From: Streptomyces werraensis
Lineage (GTDB): Bacteria; Actinomycetota; Actinomycetes; Streptomycetales; Streptomycetaceae
Reading direction: 5' to 3'
Assembly (NCBI GenBank): GCA_014656175.1
Contig: BNBX01000017.1
Span: 49,019-113,018 of the forward strand
DNA: 64,000 nucleotides
In this document: one piece after another, positions 8,110 through 18,624 of the stretch
How positions within the stretch are numbered: position 1 is the stretch's first letter
Layout of the letters: every line of letters begins with the position of its first letter
Notes under the pieces: model-generated
Seen by the model: the letters and a program-made list of their open reading frames with translations, nothing else
The model's database searches: none
What the model was told of the DNA's origin: nothing
Position numbers and translations under genes: made by a program

Positions 8110-9111
8110 GTGAACGACACCCTTCACTTCCCGCCCGCCACCGGCATCGGCTCCCTCCCCGGCACAGACGCGAGAGAGGCCGCCAAGGCGGCCACAGGCA
8201 GCTTCGAGGACTTCCCCCACCTCCCCGAGCTCCCCGCACGCGGCCCCGGCGCCGACATGATCGGCCGCACCGCCGGCCTGCTCGTCGAGCTCTACGCGCG
8301 CGTGGAGCCCAGCGGCTGGCGGATCGGTGACCGTCCGGGCCGGGACACCCGCCGTGCCCGCTCCTGGCTGGGCGAGGACCTGGACGCGCTGGAGGAGTTC
8401 ACCCAGGGCTACGAAGGGCTCCTCAAGGTGCAGGCGGTGGGCCCCTGGACCCTCGCCGCGGCCCTGGAACTGAAGAACGGCGAGGCGGCCCTCTCCGACC
8501 CCGGCGCCTGCCGCGACCTCGCCGCCTCCCTCGCCGAGGGCCTGCGCCTGCACCTCGAGGAGGTGCGCCGCCGCGTCCCCGGCGCGCGGCTCGTCCTCCA
8601 GCTCGACGAACCGTCCCTCACCGCCGTCCTGCGCGGTCAGGTGAAGACGGCCAGCGGCTACCGCACCCACCGCGCGGTCGACCGCCAGACCGTCGAGGGG
8701 ACCCTGCGTGACGTGGTCGGCGTGCACGACGGCGGGCCGGTCGTGGTCCACTCGTGCGCCCCGGACGTCCCGTTCGCCCTGCTGCGCAGGGCGGGCGTGG
8801 CGGGCATCTCGTTCGATTTCTCTCTCCTCACCGAGCGTGACGACGAGGCGATCGGGGAGGCGGTCGAGGGCGGCACCCGCCTGTTCGCCGGTGTCGTCCC
8901 CGGAGCGGACGCTCCATTGTCGGACCCTGCCGGTAGCGTCATGGGTGTCAGGACGCTCTGGCGCAGGCTGGGGCTGCGGCCGGGACTTCTTCCGGAGGCG
9001 GTCACGGTCACCCCGGCGTGCGGACTCGCGGGGGCGTCCCCCGGGTACGCGCGATCGGCCTACGCCCACTGCGTCCGGGCGGCGAGATCCCTCGCGGACA
9101 ACCCTGAGTAA
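8110..9111 (+). CDS. short MetE-like methionine synthase (catalytic domain only)
   Basis: At 333 residues this is only the zinc-binding half of a cobalamin-independent methionine synthase; the N-terminal domain of the about 750-residue MetE is absent. It has the TGIGSLPG start, LQLDEPSL core strand, the zinc motif HSC at His214/Cys216, and a second cysteine in TPACGLAG at Cys304. The position of the usual zinc glutamate appears to be Asp (SFDFS). Short MetE-like proteins transfer methyl groups to homocysteine from donors other than polyglutamyl-folate in some organisms; the donor here is unknown. TACGCT at 8098-8103 ends 6 bases before the GTG, implying a leaderless mRNA. It is 14 bases upstream of ligA. 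Confidence 0.85.
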   Translation: MNDTLHFPPATGIGSLPGTDAREAAKAATGSFEDFPHLPELPARGPGADMIGRTAGLLVELYARVEPSGWRIGDRPGRDTRRARSWLGEDLDALEEFTQGYEGLLKVQAVGPWTLAAALELKNGEAALSDPGACRDLAASLAEGLRLHLEEVRRRVPGARLVLQLDEPSLTAVLRGQVKTASGYRTHRAVDRQTVEGTLRDVVGVHDGGPVVVHSCAPDVPFALLRRAGVAGISFDFSLLTERDDEAIGEAVEGGTRLFAGVVPGADAPLSDPAGSVMGVRTLWRRLGLRPGLLPEAVTVTPACGLAGASPGYARSAYAHCVRAARSLADNPE

Positions 9112-9125
9112 CGGGAGGACACACG

Positions 9126-11321
9126 GTGGCCGGCGACAAGCAAGCGGAGACGACGAGCGTGCCCGCACAAGCGCGGGAGCAGCACGCCACGCTCGCCGAG
9201 CAGATCGAGGAGCACCGCTTCCGGTACTACGTGAACGACGCGCCCGTGATCAGCGACGCCGAGTTCGACCGCCTGCTGCGGCAGCTCGAGCAGCTGGAGG
9301 AACGCTATCCGGAGCTGCGCACGCCGGAGTCGCCGACCCAGAAGGTCGCCGGGGCCTACGAGACGGAGTTCACCTCCGTCGAGCACCGCTCCCGGATGCT
9401 CTCCCTGGACAACACGTTCAACGACGAGGACCTCGCCGCCTGGGCCGACCGAATCCACCGCGAACTGGGCGACCAGACCTACCACTTCCTGTGCGAGCTG
9501 AAGGTCGACGGCCTGGCGGTCAACCTCACCTACGAGCGCGGCCGGCTGGTCCGGGCGGCGACCCGCGGCGACGGCCGCACGGGCGAGGACATCACGCCCA
9601 ACGTCCGCACCATCGCCGAGATCCCGGACCGCCTCAAGGGCGACAAGGTGCCCGACGTCGTGGAGATCCGCGGCGAGGTCTACTTCCCGATGGAGAAGTT
9701 CCAGGAGCTCAACGCCCGGCTGGTGGAGGCCGGCGACAAGCCGTTCGCCAACCCGCGCAACGCGGCGGCCGGTTCGCTGCGCCAGAAGGACCCGCGGGTC
9801 ACCGCCACCCGTCCGCTGCACATGGTGGTGCACGGCATCGGCGTGCTCGAGGGCTACAAGGGCCTGACCCGGCTCTCCCAGGGCTACGACCTGCTGAAGG
9901 AGTGGGGACTGCCGACCTCCCCGCACAACCGGGTGGTCGACGGCCTGGAGGGCGTGCGCGAGTTCATCGCGTACTACGGCGAGAACCGCCACTCCGTGGC
10001 CCACGAGATCGACGGCGTCGTGGTCAAGCTCGACGAGATCCCCCTCCAGGGACGCCTCGGCACCACCTCGCGCGCCCCGCGCTGGGCCATCGCGTACAAG
10101 TACGCGCCGGAGGAGGTCAACACCAAGCTGGTGAACATCCGGGTGGGCGTCGGCCGCACCGGGCGGGTCACGCCGTACGCGCAGGTCGAGCCGGTGACGG
10201 TGGCCGGCTCGGAGGTCGAGTTCGCCACGCTGCACAACCAGGACGTGGTGAAGGCCAAGGGCGTCCTCATCGGCGACACGGTGGTCCTGCGCAAGGCCGG
10301 CGACGTCATCCCGGAGATCCTCGGCCCGGTGGCCGACCTGCGCGACGGCAGCGAGCGGGAGTTCGTGATGCCGTCCGAGTGCCCCGAGTGCGGCACCCCG
10401 CTCAGGCCCATGAAGGAGGGCGACGTCGACCTGCGCTGCCCCAACGCCCGCGCCTGCCCCGCCCAGTTGCGCGAGAGGCTGTTCTACCTCGCCGGACGCA
10501 AGGCGCTGGACATCGAGCACTTCGGGTACGTCGCCGCCACGGCCCTCACCAGCCCGCTGGAGCCGGACGAGCCGCCGCTGAAGGACGAGGGAGACCTCTT
10601 CGCCCTCACCGTCGAGCAGCTGCTGCCCATCAAGGCGTACGTCCTCGACCAGGACAGCGGACTGCCCAAGCGGGACCCGAAGACCGGCGAGGAGAAGGTC
10701 GTCACCGTCTTCGCCAACCAGCAGGGCGAACCGAAGAAGAACGCCCTGGCGATGCTGAAGAACATCGAGGCCGCCAAGGAACGCCCGCTGGCCCGGGTGC
10801 TCACCGCCCTGTCGATCCGCCATGTCGGCCCGGTCGCGGCGGAGGCGCTGGCCCGCGAGTTCCGCTCCGTCGACCGCATCGAGCAGGCCACCGAGGAGGA
10901 GCTGTCGGCCACCGAGGGCGTCGGCCCGACCATCGCCGCCTCCCTCAAGGAATGGTTCGCCGCGGACTGGCACCGGGAGATCATCCGCAAGTGGAAGGCG
11001 GCCGGGGTCCGCATGGAGGACGAGCGCTCCGGCGAGGACGAGGGCCCTCGTCCGCTCGAAGGACTCACGGTCGTGGTGACCGGAACCCTGGAGAACTTCA
11101 CGCGGGATGGCGCGAAAGAGGCGCTGCAGAACCGGGGCGCGAAGGTGACCGGATCGGTGTCCAAGAAGACCTCGTTCGTCGTCGTGGGTGACAACCCGGG
11201 GTCGAAATACGACAAAGCGGTGCAGTTGAAGGTGCCGGTTCTGAACGAGGACGGTTTCCAGGTCCTGTTGGAGGAGGGGCCCGACGCCGCGGCCGAGGCC
11301 GCCCTTTCGGCCGAGGAGTAA
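9126..11321 (+). CDS. ligA: NAD-dependent DNA ligase LigA
   Basis: LigA seals nicks during replication and repair. The 731-residue protein has the Ia domain (HRFRYYVNDAPVISDAEFD), the adenylation lysine in KVDG (Lys126), the NTase motifs RGDGRTGEDIT and EIRGEV, an OB fold (about 320-405), a four-cysteine zinc finger starting CPECG near residue 419, a helix-hairpin-helix region and a C-terminal BRCT domain (about 645-720). The GTG at 9126 follows a GGGAGG site at 9112-9117. It is likely co-transcribed with the MetE-like gene 14 bases upstream. Confidence 0.98.
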   Translation: MAGDKQAETTSVPAQAREQHATLAEQIEEHRFRYYVNDAPVISDAEFDRLLRQLEQLEERYPELRTPESPTQKVAGAYETEFTSVEHRSRMLSLDNTFNDEDLAAWADRIHRELGDQTYHFLCELKVDGLAVNLTYERGRLVRAATRGDGRTGEDITPNVRTIAEIPDRLKGDKVPDVVEIRGEVYFPMEKFQELNARLVEAGDKPFANPRNAAAGSLRQKDPRVTATRPLHMVVHGIGVLEGYKGLTRLSQGYDLLKEWGLPTSPHNRVVDGLEGVREFIAYYGENRHSVAHEIDGVVVKLDEIPLQGRLGTTSRAPRWAIAYKYAPEEVNTKLVNIRVGVGRTGRVTPYAQVEPVTVAGSEVEFATLHNQDVVKAKGVLIGDTVVLRKAGDVIPEILGPVADLRDGSEREFVMPSECPECGTPLRPMKEGDVDLRCPNARACPAQLRERLFYLAGRKALDIEHFGYVAATALTSPLEPDEPPLKDEGDLFALTVEQLLPIKAYVLDQDSGLPKRDPKTGEEKVVTVFANQQGEPKKNALAMLKNIEAAKERPLARVLTALSIRHVGPVAAEALAREFRSVDRIEQATEEELSATEGVGPTIAASLKEWFAADWHREIIRKWKAAGVRMEDERSGEDEGPRPLEGLTVVVTGTLENFTRDGAKEALQNRGAKVTGSVSKKTSFVVVGDNPGSKYDKAVQLKVPVLNEDGFQVLLEEGPDAAAEAALSAEE

Positions 11322-11581
11322 CGGTTGAAGCCTCCCCGATCGGCGCATACCAGATGCATACGGGTGGCTGGGGCGCATTCGGGCAACCGTCGGCGACCGG
11401 TGCCCGTACAAGCCTTCCGCGGCCTACTGTTGAGATGTGCGCCCGCCGTGCCCAGTTGCGGTCGGGGCAACCCCCGTACCCGTGACGGGTCCGGGGAAGG
11501 GCTTTCCACGGCGGAGCCGCTGAGGGATGTCGGGCATCGGGCCGCGTGGCGTGGGCACCGCCGGCTGTGAGAGGGACGGGA

Positions 11582-13834
11582 ATGGAACCGACCGAGAGCG
11601 CCGCCCCGGGCTCACGGCTGCGCCTGCGCCGCCTGGCGGTCGTCCGGCGGCGCGGCCGTGAGGACGGGCGGCCGGCGGAGCGACCGGACGCGCGGGGGCG
11701 CACCGGGGCGGGCGCCGCGGACGCGCGCGACGCCGGCGCGGCACGCCCAGCCGGCGGGCACGGCATCTCAGAGCCCACGGCGGAGACCGAACGCCACCCG
11801 GCCTGGCCCGCGTTGCCCACCGCGGTCGTCGCGGCGGCCGGCTTCGTGCTCGGCGCCGGCTTCCTGCACGCCTTCACCGGCGGACACGCCCTCTTCCCGT
11901 CCGGCACGGTCGGCTGGTCGCTGGCCGTGCTCACCGGCATCATCGTCGGCCACCTGGTGATGCTGGGCCGGTCCCGCTGGTGGGGCGGCACCGGCTCCGG
12001 CGCGGCCCTCACCCTCGCCGTGCTGCTCCTCTACGGCTGGGTCCCGGCCGGCATGGTCAGTCTCACCGTCGTCGTGCTGGTCGGCGTAGCCCGCCGGGGC
12101 CGCTGGCGGCAGGGCGTGCTGCACGGCGCGGTCGACCTGCTCGGCATCGGCGCCGGAGCGCTCGTCCTGGCCGCGTTCGGCACCGTGCCGTCCGTCGAGT
12201 CGCCGTCCACCCCCGACACCTGGACCCTCTACACCGGTCCCGGGGTGGTGCTCGTCGCCGCCGCCTATCTCGCGGTCACCCGCACCCTGTTGTGGTGGTT
12301 GCACACCCCCCGCTCGGGCCTGCCCACCGTCGCCCGCACCGCCCTGGTCCGCCAAGGACTCGTCGCGGTGGCCCTGCTCGGCATCGCCCCGCTCGTGTGC
12401 GTGGTCGCCGACGCCAAACCCGTCCTGCTGCCGCTGTTCGCCATCCCGCTGATCGCCCTCGACTCCACCCTGTGGATAGCCCGCGCACGGGCCGAGGAGC
12501 AGCTGCGCGACCCGCTGACCGGACTGCCCAACCGGCAGTGGCTCCAGGAGCGCATCTGGACCGCGCTGGACGACGCCGAGCGGGCCGGCTCCCGCGCCGC
12601 GCTCATGCTCATCGACCTCGACCGCTTCCGGTCGGTCAACGACACCCTCGGCCATCTCGCCGGCGACCGGCTGCTGCTGCAGATCGCCGACCGGCTGAGA
12701 GCGGCCCTGCCGCGCGGGGCGGAGGCCGCGCGGCTCGGCGGCGACGAGTTCGCCGTGTTACTGCCCGTCGCGGACTCCACCACGTCCGCGACCCGCGCCG
12801 CCCGCGGACTCGTCGCGGCCCTCAGCTCCCCGCTCGACCTCGACGGGCTCACCCTCGTCCTGGAGGCGAGCGCGGGAGTCGCCGTCTTCCCGGACCACGC
12901 GTCCGACGCCGAAGGACTGCTGCGGCGCGCGGACGTGGCGATGTACCAGGCCAAGCGGGACCGCACGGGCGTCGAGGCGTACGAGTCCAAGCGGGACTCC
13001 AACACCCCCGACCGGCTGGGGCTGCTGGGCGACCTGCGCCGCGCCCTCGACGCGCACGAGGTGGAGCTGCACTACCAGCCGAAGGTCCGCTTCGACGGCC
13101 AGGTCTCCGGCCTCGAGGCGCTGGTGCGGTGGGTGCATCCGGAGCGCGGGCGGGTCCCCCCGGACGAGTTCATAGCGATAGCCGAGTCGTCGGGGCTGAT
13201 GCCCCAGCTCACCGAGTACGTACTGGAGACCGCGCTCGGGCAGGTCGCCGAGTGGCGCTCCCAGGGGCTGTTCGTGCCGGTCGCCGTCAACGTCTCGCCG
13301 CGCGACGTCCACAGCCCCGGCTTCGCCGGCTCCGTCGCCGCGCGCCTGGCCCGGCACGGGGTGCCCGCGGGGGCGCTTCAACTGGAGATCACCGAGCACG
13401 TGCTGCTGGAGGACCCCACGCGGGCCGCCGACACCCTCAACGCGCTGACGGGCCACGGCGTCAAGATGTCCCTCGACGACTTCGGCACGGGCTACTCCTC
13501 GCTGGTGCACCTGCGGCGGCTGCCGGTGAGCGAGCTGAAGATCGACCGCTCCTTCGTGGCCCGGCTGGCCATCGACACGGAGGACGCGGAGATCGTGCGC
13601 TGCACGATCGACCTGGCCCACTCGCTGGGCCTGCTCGTCGTCGCCGAGGGCGTGGAGGACGACGAGACGTGGGAACGGCTGCGGGACCTGCGGTGCGACG
13701 CGGTGCAGGGATGGCTGGTCGCGGCAGCGATGCCGCCGGACGAGACCACGGCGTGGCTGCTCGCCCGGGGGTCGCGGGGGTGGCAGCGGCCGGCGGCAGC
13801 CTTGCCGGCGGCCACGGGTACGGCGGAGGACTAG
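11582..13834 (+). CDS. rmdB: membrane GGDEF-EAL protein (cyclic di-GMP turnover), RmdB-like
   Basis: The 750-residue protein has a variable Arg/Ala-rich N terminus, about six membrane helices (roughly residues 75-290), a GGDEF domain with intact GGDEF at 386-390, and an EAL domain with intact EAL at 512-514, NVSPRD, EITEH, DDFGTGYSS, KIDRSF and VAEGVE. Both halves therefore look catalytically competent, although the RxxD product-inhibition site expected before GGDEF is missing (Pro and Ala at the two positions). Position next to ligA matches RmdB (SCO5495 from memory), a phosphodiesterase affecting Streptomyces development. Codon 393, two residues after the GGDEF motif, is TTA, so translation probably depends on the bldA tRNA. 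The 260-base upstream gap is non-coding. Confidence 0.9.
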   Translation: MEPTESAAPGSRLRLRRLAVVRRRGREDGRPAERPDARGRTGAGAADARDAGAARPAGGHGISEPTAETERHPAWPALPTAVVAAAGFVLGAGFLHAFTGGHALFPSGTVGWSLAVLTGIIVGHLVMLGRSRWWGGTGSGAALTLAVLLLYGWVPAGMVSLTVVVLVGVARRGRWRQGVLHGAVDLLGIGAGALVLAAFGTVPSVESPSTPDTWTLYTGPGVVLVAAAYLAVTRTLLWWLHTPRSGLPTVARTALVRQGLVAVALLGIAPLVCVVADAKPVLLPLFAIPLIALDSTLWIARARAEEQLRDPLTGLPNRQWLQERIWTALDDAERAGSRAALMLIDLDRFRSVNDTLGHLAGDRLLLQIADRLRAALPRGAEAARLGGDEFAVLLPVADSTTSATRAARGLVAALSSPLDLDGLTLVLEASAGVAVFPDHASDAEGLLRRADVAMYQAKRDRTGVEAYESKRDSNTPDRLGLLGDLRRALDAHEVELHYQPKVRFDGQVSGLEALVRWVHPERGRVPPDEFIAIAESSGLMPQLTEYVLETALGQVAEWRSQGLFVPVAVNVSPRDVHSPGFAGSVAARLARHGVPAGALQLEITEHVLLEDPTRAADTLNALTGHGVKMSLDDFGTGYSSLVHLRRLPVSELKIDRSFVARLAIDTEDAEIVRCTIDLAHSLGLLVVAEGVEDDETWERLRDLRCDAVQGWLVAAAMPPDETTAWLLARGSRGWQRPAAALPAATGTAED

Positions 13835-13954
13835 CCTCCGCCTGAACACCGCCGTACGCCGGCCGCGGGTCCGACGTGGCAGGGCGCGCAGTTCCCCGCG
13901 TCCCTCACGGGGCGCTCAGGGCGGAGGGTTTCACGGGCATGGGGCCCCGCCCCA

Positions 13955-13960
13955 TAGGAT
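13955..13960 (+). promoter_or_regulatory. candidate -10 element for gatCAB
   Basis: TAGGAT lies 39 bases before the gatC start and would give a leader of about 30 bases containing the AGAGGATCG ribosome binding site. No convincing -35 hexamer is visible. Confidence 0.35.
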
Positions 13961-13999
13961 TGGTCCCAAACACACACACTCACCCCAGAGGATCGCTGC

Positions 14000-14296
14000 A
14001 TGCCTGGCATCACGCGCGAGGAGGTCGCCCACCTCGCCCGGCTGGCGCGTCTGGAGCTGAAGCCCGAAGAGCTCGACCACTTCGCGGGCCAGCTCGACGA
14101 CATCATCGGCGCGGTCGCCCGCGTCAGCGAGGTCGCCGACCAAGACGTACCGCCGACCTCGCACCCGCTCCCGCTGACGAACGTCATGCGGGCCGACGAG
14201 GTCCGTCCCTCGCTCACCCCCGAGCAGGCGCTCTCCGGCGCCCCGGCCCAGGAGCAGCAGCGTTTCAAGGTGCCGCAGATCCTGGGGGAGGAGTAA
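14000..14296 (+). CDS. gatC: Asp-tRNA(Asn)/Glu-tRNA(Gln) amidotransferase subunit C
   Basis: GatC (98 residues) is the small linker subunit that stabilises GatA on GatB. The family signature ITREEVAHLARLARLEL is at the N terminus, followed by the FAGQLDDIIG helix and the C-terminal FKVPQIL segment. It is 6 bases upstream of gatA and starts the gatC-gatA-small protein-gatB operon. An AGAGGATCG site precedes the ATG. Confidence 0.97.
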   Translation: MPGITREEVAHLARLARLELKPEELDHFAGQLDDIIGAVARVSEVADQDVPPTSHPLPLTNVMRADEVRPSLTPEQALSGAPAQEQQRFKVPQILGEE

Positions 14297-14302
14297 ACCG
14301 CC

Positions 14303-15795
<1,493 letters not shown>

Positions 15796-15799
<4 letters not shown>

Positions 15800-16035
15800 G
15801 TGCACTGACCAAGGCCAAGGGCTTCAAGAAGTCCCGGTCCGGTACGTACCTGTCCATGGCCGCCACCGCGTTCGGCGCGTTCGGCGTCGCCAAGCGGCTG
15901 AAGACGGCGCGCGCCGAGAAGGACACCCTGGTCCTGATCGACGCCACGGTGTCCGCCGCCGCGATCGTCACCGGCCTCGCCATCCTCTACCGCGAGCTGA
16001 AGCGGCTGGGCGACGACGACGTCCTGCTGGGCTGA
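15796..16035 (+). CDS. small membrane-associated protein between gatA and gatB (79 aa)
   Basis: The GTG at 15796 overlaps the gatA stop codon (GTGA), and the stop lies 16 bases before gatB, so the gene is embedded in the gatCAB operon. The product begins with a lysine-rich segment (TKAKGFKKSRSG), followed by a weakly hydrophobic helix and a stronger one (about residues 50-68, ATVSAAAIVTGLAILY), then an acidic end (GDDDVLLG). Codon bias is that of a real gene. I do not recognise a family. Position suggests co-expression with the amidotransferase, not necessarily a shared function. Confidence 0.75.
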
Positions 16036-16051
16036 GAGGGAAGTTTTCACC

Positions 16052-17563
16052 GTGACCACCACGACCGACCTGGTGTCGTACGAGGACGCACTCGCGTCGT
16101 ACGACCCCGTCATGGGCCTCGAGGTCCATGTCGAACTCGGCACCAAGACCAAGATGTTCTGCGGCTGCTCGACCACGCTCGGCGCCGGCCCGAACACCCA
16201 GACCTGCCCGGTCTGCCTCGGCCTGCCCGGCGCGCTCCCGGTCGTCAACGCGACCGGCGTCGAGTCCGCGATCAAGATCGGCCTCGCGCTGAACTGCGAG
16301 ATCGCCGAGTGGTGCCGCTTCGCCCGGAAGAACTACTTCTATCCGGACATGCCGAAGAACTTCCAGACCTCCCAGTACGACGAGCCGATCGCCTTCAACG
16401 GCTACCTCGACGTGCAGCTGGAGGACGGCGAGGTCTTCCGCGTGGAGATCGAGCGCGCCCACATGGAGGAGGACACCGGCAAGTCGACGCACGTCGGCGG
16501 CGCCACCGGCCGCATCCACGGCGCGTCCCACTCCCTGCTGGACTACAACCGGGCCGGCATCCCGCTCATCGAGATCGTCACCAAGCCGATCACCGGCGCG
16601 GGCGAGCGGGCTCCCGAGGTCGCGCGGGCGTACGTCCGCGAGCTGCGCGAGCTCATCCGTGCGCTCGGCGTGTCCGAGGCCCGCATGGAGATGGGCCAGA
16701 TGCGCTGCGACGTCAACCTGTCGCTGATGCCGAAGGGCGCCGACAAGTTCGGCACCCGCAGCGAGACGAAGAACGTCAACTCGCTGCGTTCCGTCGAGCG
16801 GGCCGCCCGCTTCGAGATCCAGCGCCACGCGGCCGTGCTGTCGTCCGGCGGGACGATCGTGCAGGAGACCCGGCACTTCCACGAGGACACGGGGTCCACG
16901 ACCTCGGGCCGCGTGAAGGAGGAGGCCGAGGACTACCGCTACTTCCCCGAGCCGGACCTGGTGCCGGTCGCCCCGGCCCGCGAGTGGGTCGAGGAACTGC
17001 GCGCGGGCCTGCCCGAGCTGCCGCTGGTGCGCCGCAACCGGCTCCGCGAGGAGTGGGACGTCTCCGCCACCGACATGCAGGCCATCCTGAACGCCGGTGC
17101 GCTGGACCTGATCGTCGCGACGATCGACGCCGGCGCCGACGCGGCCTCCGCCCGCAAGTGGTGGATGGGCGAGCTGGCCCGCAGCGCCAACGAGTCCGGC
17201 ACGGCGCTGGACGAGCTGGCGATCACCCCGGCGCAGGTGGCCCGCGTCACCGAGCTGGTGGCCAAGGGCGACCTGAACGACAAGCTGGCCCGCCAGGTCA
17301 TCGAGGGCGTCCTCGCCGGTGAGGGCACCCCGGACGAGGTCGTGGAGAAGCGCGGCCTGAAGGTTGTCTCCGACGAGGGTGCGCTCACCGCCGCCGTCGA
17401 CGAGGCGATCGCCGGCAACCCGGCCGTCGCGGACAAGATCCGCGGCGGCAAGGTCGCCGCGGCCGGTGCGCTGGTCGGCGCGGTCATGAAGGCCACGCGT
17501 GGCCAGGCGGACGCGGCCCGGGTGAAGGAGCTGATCCTTCAGAAGCTGGGCGTCGAGGGCTGA
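16052..17563 (+). CDS. gatB: Asp-tRNA(Asn)/Glu-tRNA(Gln) amidotransferase subunit B
   Basis: GatB binds the misacylated tRNA, phosphorylates the side-chain carboxylate and accepts ammonia from GatA. The 503-residue protein contains the N-terminal GLEVHVELGTKTKMFC motif, CPVCLGLPG, YFYPDMPKNFQTSQYD, EIERAHMEEDTGKS and a C-terminal helical GatB/Yqey tail (about residues 355-500). The GTG at 16052 is 16 bases after the small membrane protein gene. A strong terminator follows. Confidence 0.98.
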   Translation: MTTTTDLVSYEDALASYDPVMGLEVHVELGTKTKMFCGCSTTLGAGPNTQTCPVCLGLPGALPVVNATGVESAIKIGLALNCEIAEWCRFARKNYFYPDMPKNFQTSQYDEPIAFNGYLDVQLEDGEVFRVEIERAHMEEDTGKSTHVGGATGRIHGASHSLLDYNRAGIPLIEIVTKPITGAGERAPEVARAYVRELRELIRALGVSEARMEMGQMRCDVNLSLMPKGADKFGTRSETKNVNSLRSVERAARFEIQRHAAVLSSGGTIVQETRHFHEDTGSTTSGRVKEEAEDYRYFPEPDLVPVAPAREWVEELRAGLPELPLVRRNRLREEWDVSATDMQAILNAGALDLIVATIDAGADAASARKWWMGELARSANESGTALDELAITPAQVARVTELVAKGDLNDKLARQVIEGVLAGEGTPDEVVEKRGLKVVSDEGALTAAVDEAIAGNPAVADKIRGGKVAAAGALVGAVMKATRGQADAARVKELILQKLGVEG

Positions 17564-17578
17564 GCCCGTACGGCATGA

Positions 17579-17617
17579 GGGAAGGGGGGCGCACCCACCG
17601 GGTGCGCCCCCCTTCCC
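17579..17617. terminator. strong bidirectional terminator after gatB
   Basis: A perfect 18-bp stem (17579-17596 with 17600-17617) closes a 3-base loop between gatB and the convergent methyltransferase gene. Confidence 0.9.
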
Positions 17618-17632
17618 GTGTGTCCGGCCGGG

Positions 17633-18436
17633 TCAGCGGCGGCGGCCCACCACGCGGGTGAAGCCCAGCGTGCGGCCCTGGTCGGCGCGCACCAGCCGCG
17701 CGTTCTCCCGGCTCATCCGCACATGGAGCTCGTCCGGGTGGTGCTCGGCCACGACCTCGCTCCACAGCAGCCACTCCCGCCAGCCGTCCTCCAGCCAGTC
17801 GGCCGCCAGGACGTCCACGGCCCCGCTGCGGGTCCAGTGGCGGCGCCACCAGGCGGGGCTGTGGAAGCACCAGAAGGCGGGCTCCCAGAAGGGCCTCAGA
17901 TGCTCCGGGGGTTCGCTGCCCTCGATCTCCTCGGACAGGGACGGGACGACGACCCCGATCCGCCCGCCCGGCTTCAGCAGCCGGGTCAGCGTGGGCAGGT
18001 ACAGGTCGTCGGTGCCGAAGTACTGGTAGGCGTCGACGGAGACGATCGCGTCGAAGGTCTCCTCCCCGAAGGGCAGGTCGTGCGCCTCCGCGAGGACGGG
18101 CTGGACCCGGTCGGCGACGCCCGCCTCGGCGATCCGGCGGGCGTTCTCGTCCGGCCTGATCCACAGGTCGGCGGCGGTGACCTGGACGTCGTACTCCCTG
18201 GCCAGGAAGACGGACGTCATGGCGCGGCCGCAGCCCAGGTCGAGCACCCGGGCGCCGGGGCGCAGGGTGTCCAGGCCGAGGGCGGGGGCCAGCCACTCCA
18301 GCAGCCACAGCGCGTGCGGGCCCATCTGGTTGTCGACGGTCCACTGCGGGTCGTAGGCGCCGCTGCGCGGGTACCGGGGCAGGCTCAGGCGGCTAGCGAG
18401 GTCGTCGTGCGAGGTGTTCGGTGTGATGTCCGACAT
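17633..18436 (-). CDS. SAM-dependent methyltransferase
   Basis: The 267-residue class I methyltransferase has the SAM-binding motif VLDLGCGRAMTS (about residues 65-76), the acidic residue after strand 2 (VTAADLW), and the post-motif LLKPGGRIGVVVPS. Its substrate is unknown. The ATG at 18436 is preferred because AAGGAG lies just upstream; an open frame extends 63 bases further 5'. It is convergent with gatB and divergent from the hypothetical gene at 18625. The 188-base upstream gap contains two direct copies of GTCGGAC (18489 and 18545). Confidence 0.87.
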   Translation of the reverse strand: MSDITPNTSHDDLASRLSLPRYPRSGAYDPQWTVDNQMGPHALWLLEWLAPALGLDTLRPGARVLDLGCGRAMTSVFLAREYDVQVTAADLWIRPDENARRIAEAGVADRVQPVLAEAHDLPFGEETFDAIVSVDAYQYFGTDDLYLPTLTRLLKPGGRIGVVVPSLSEEIEGSEPPEHLRPFWEPAFWCFHSPAWWRRHWTRSGAVDVLAADWLEDGWREWLLWSEVVAEHHPDELHVRMSRENARLVRADQGRTLGFTRVVGRRR

Positions 18437-18624
18437 CGGTGAACGGGCTCCTTGAGGCCGTGAAGAGGGAAAGGGTCGCGTCGGAGGTCGGACGGACAAG
18501 CATCAAAGCACCTGCTTCGGCCGGCGGCGGACTGCCGCGGGGATGTCGGACCGACGGACGCTAGCAGCCGTCCGGGCGGACCCGCATCCGGGTTTCCGGA
18601 GGTGAGGCGATACGCTCCGGCGCC

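Noticed and set aside
18437..18624. Possible riboswitch before the SAM-dependent methyltransferase
   Set aside because: I could not match any known SAM or SAH riboswitch core; only short direct GTCGGAC repeats are visible.
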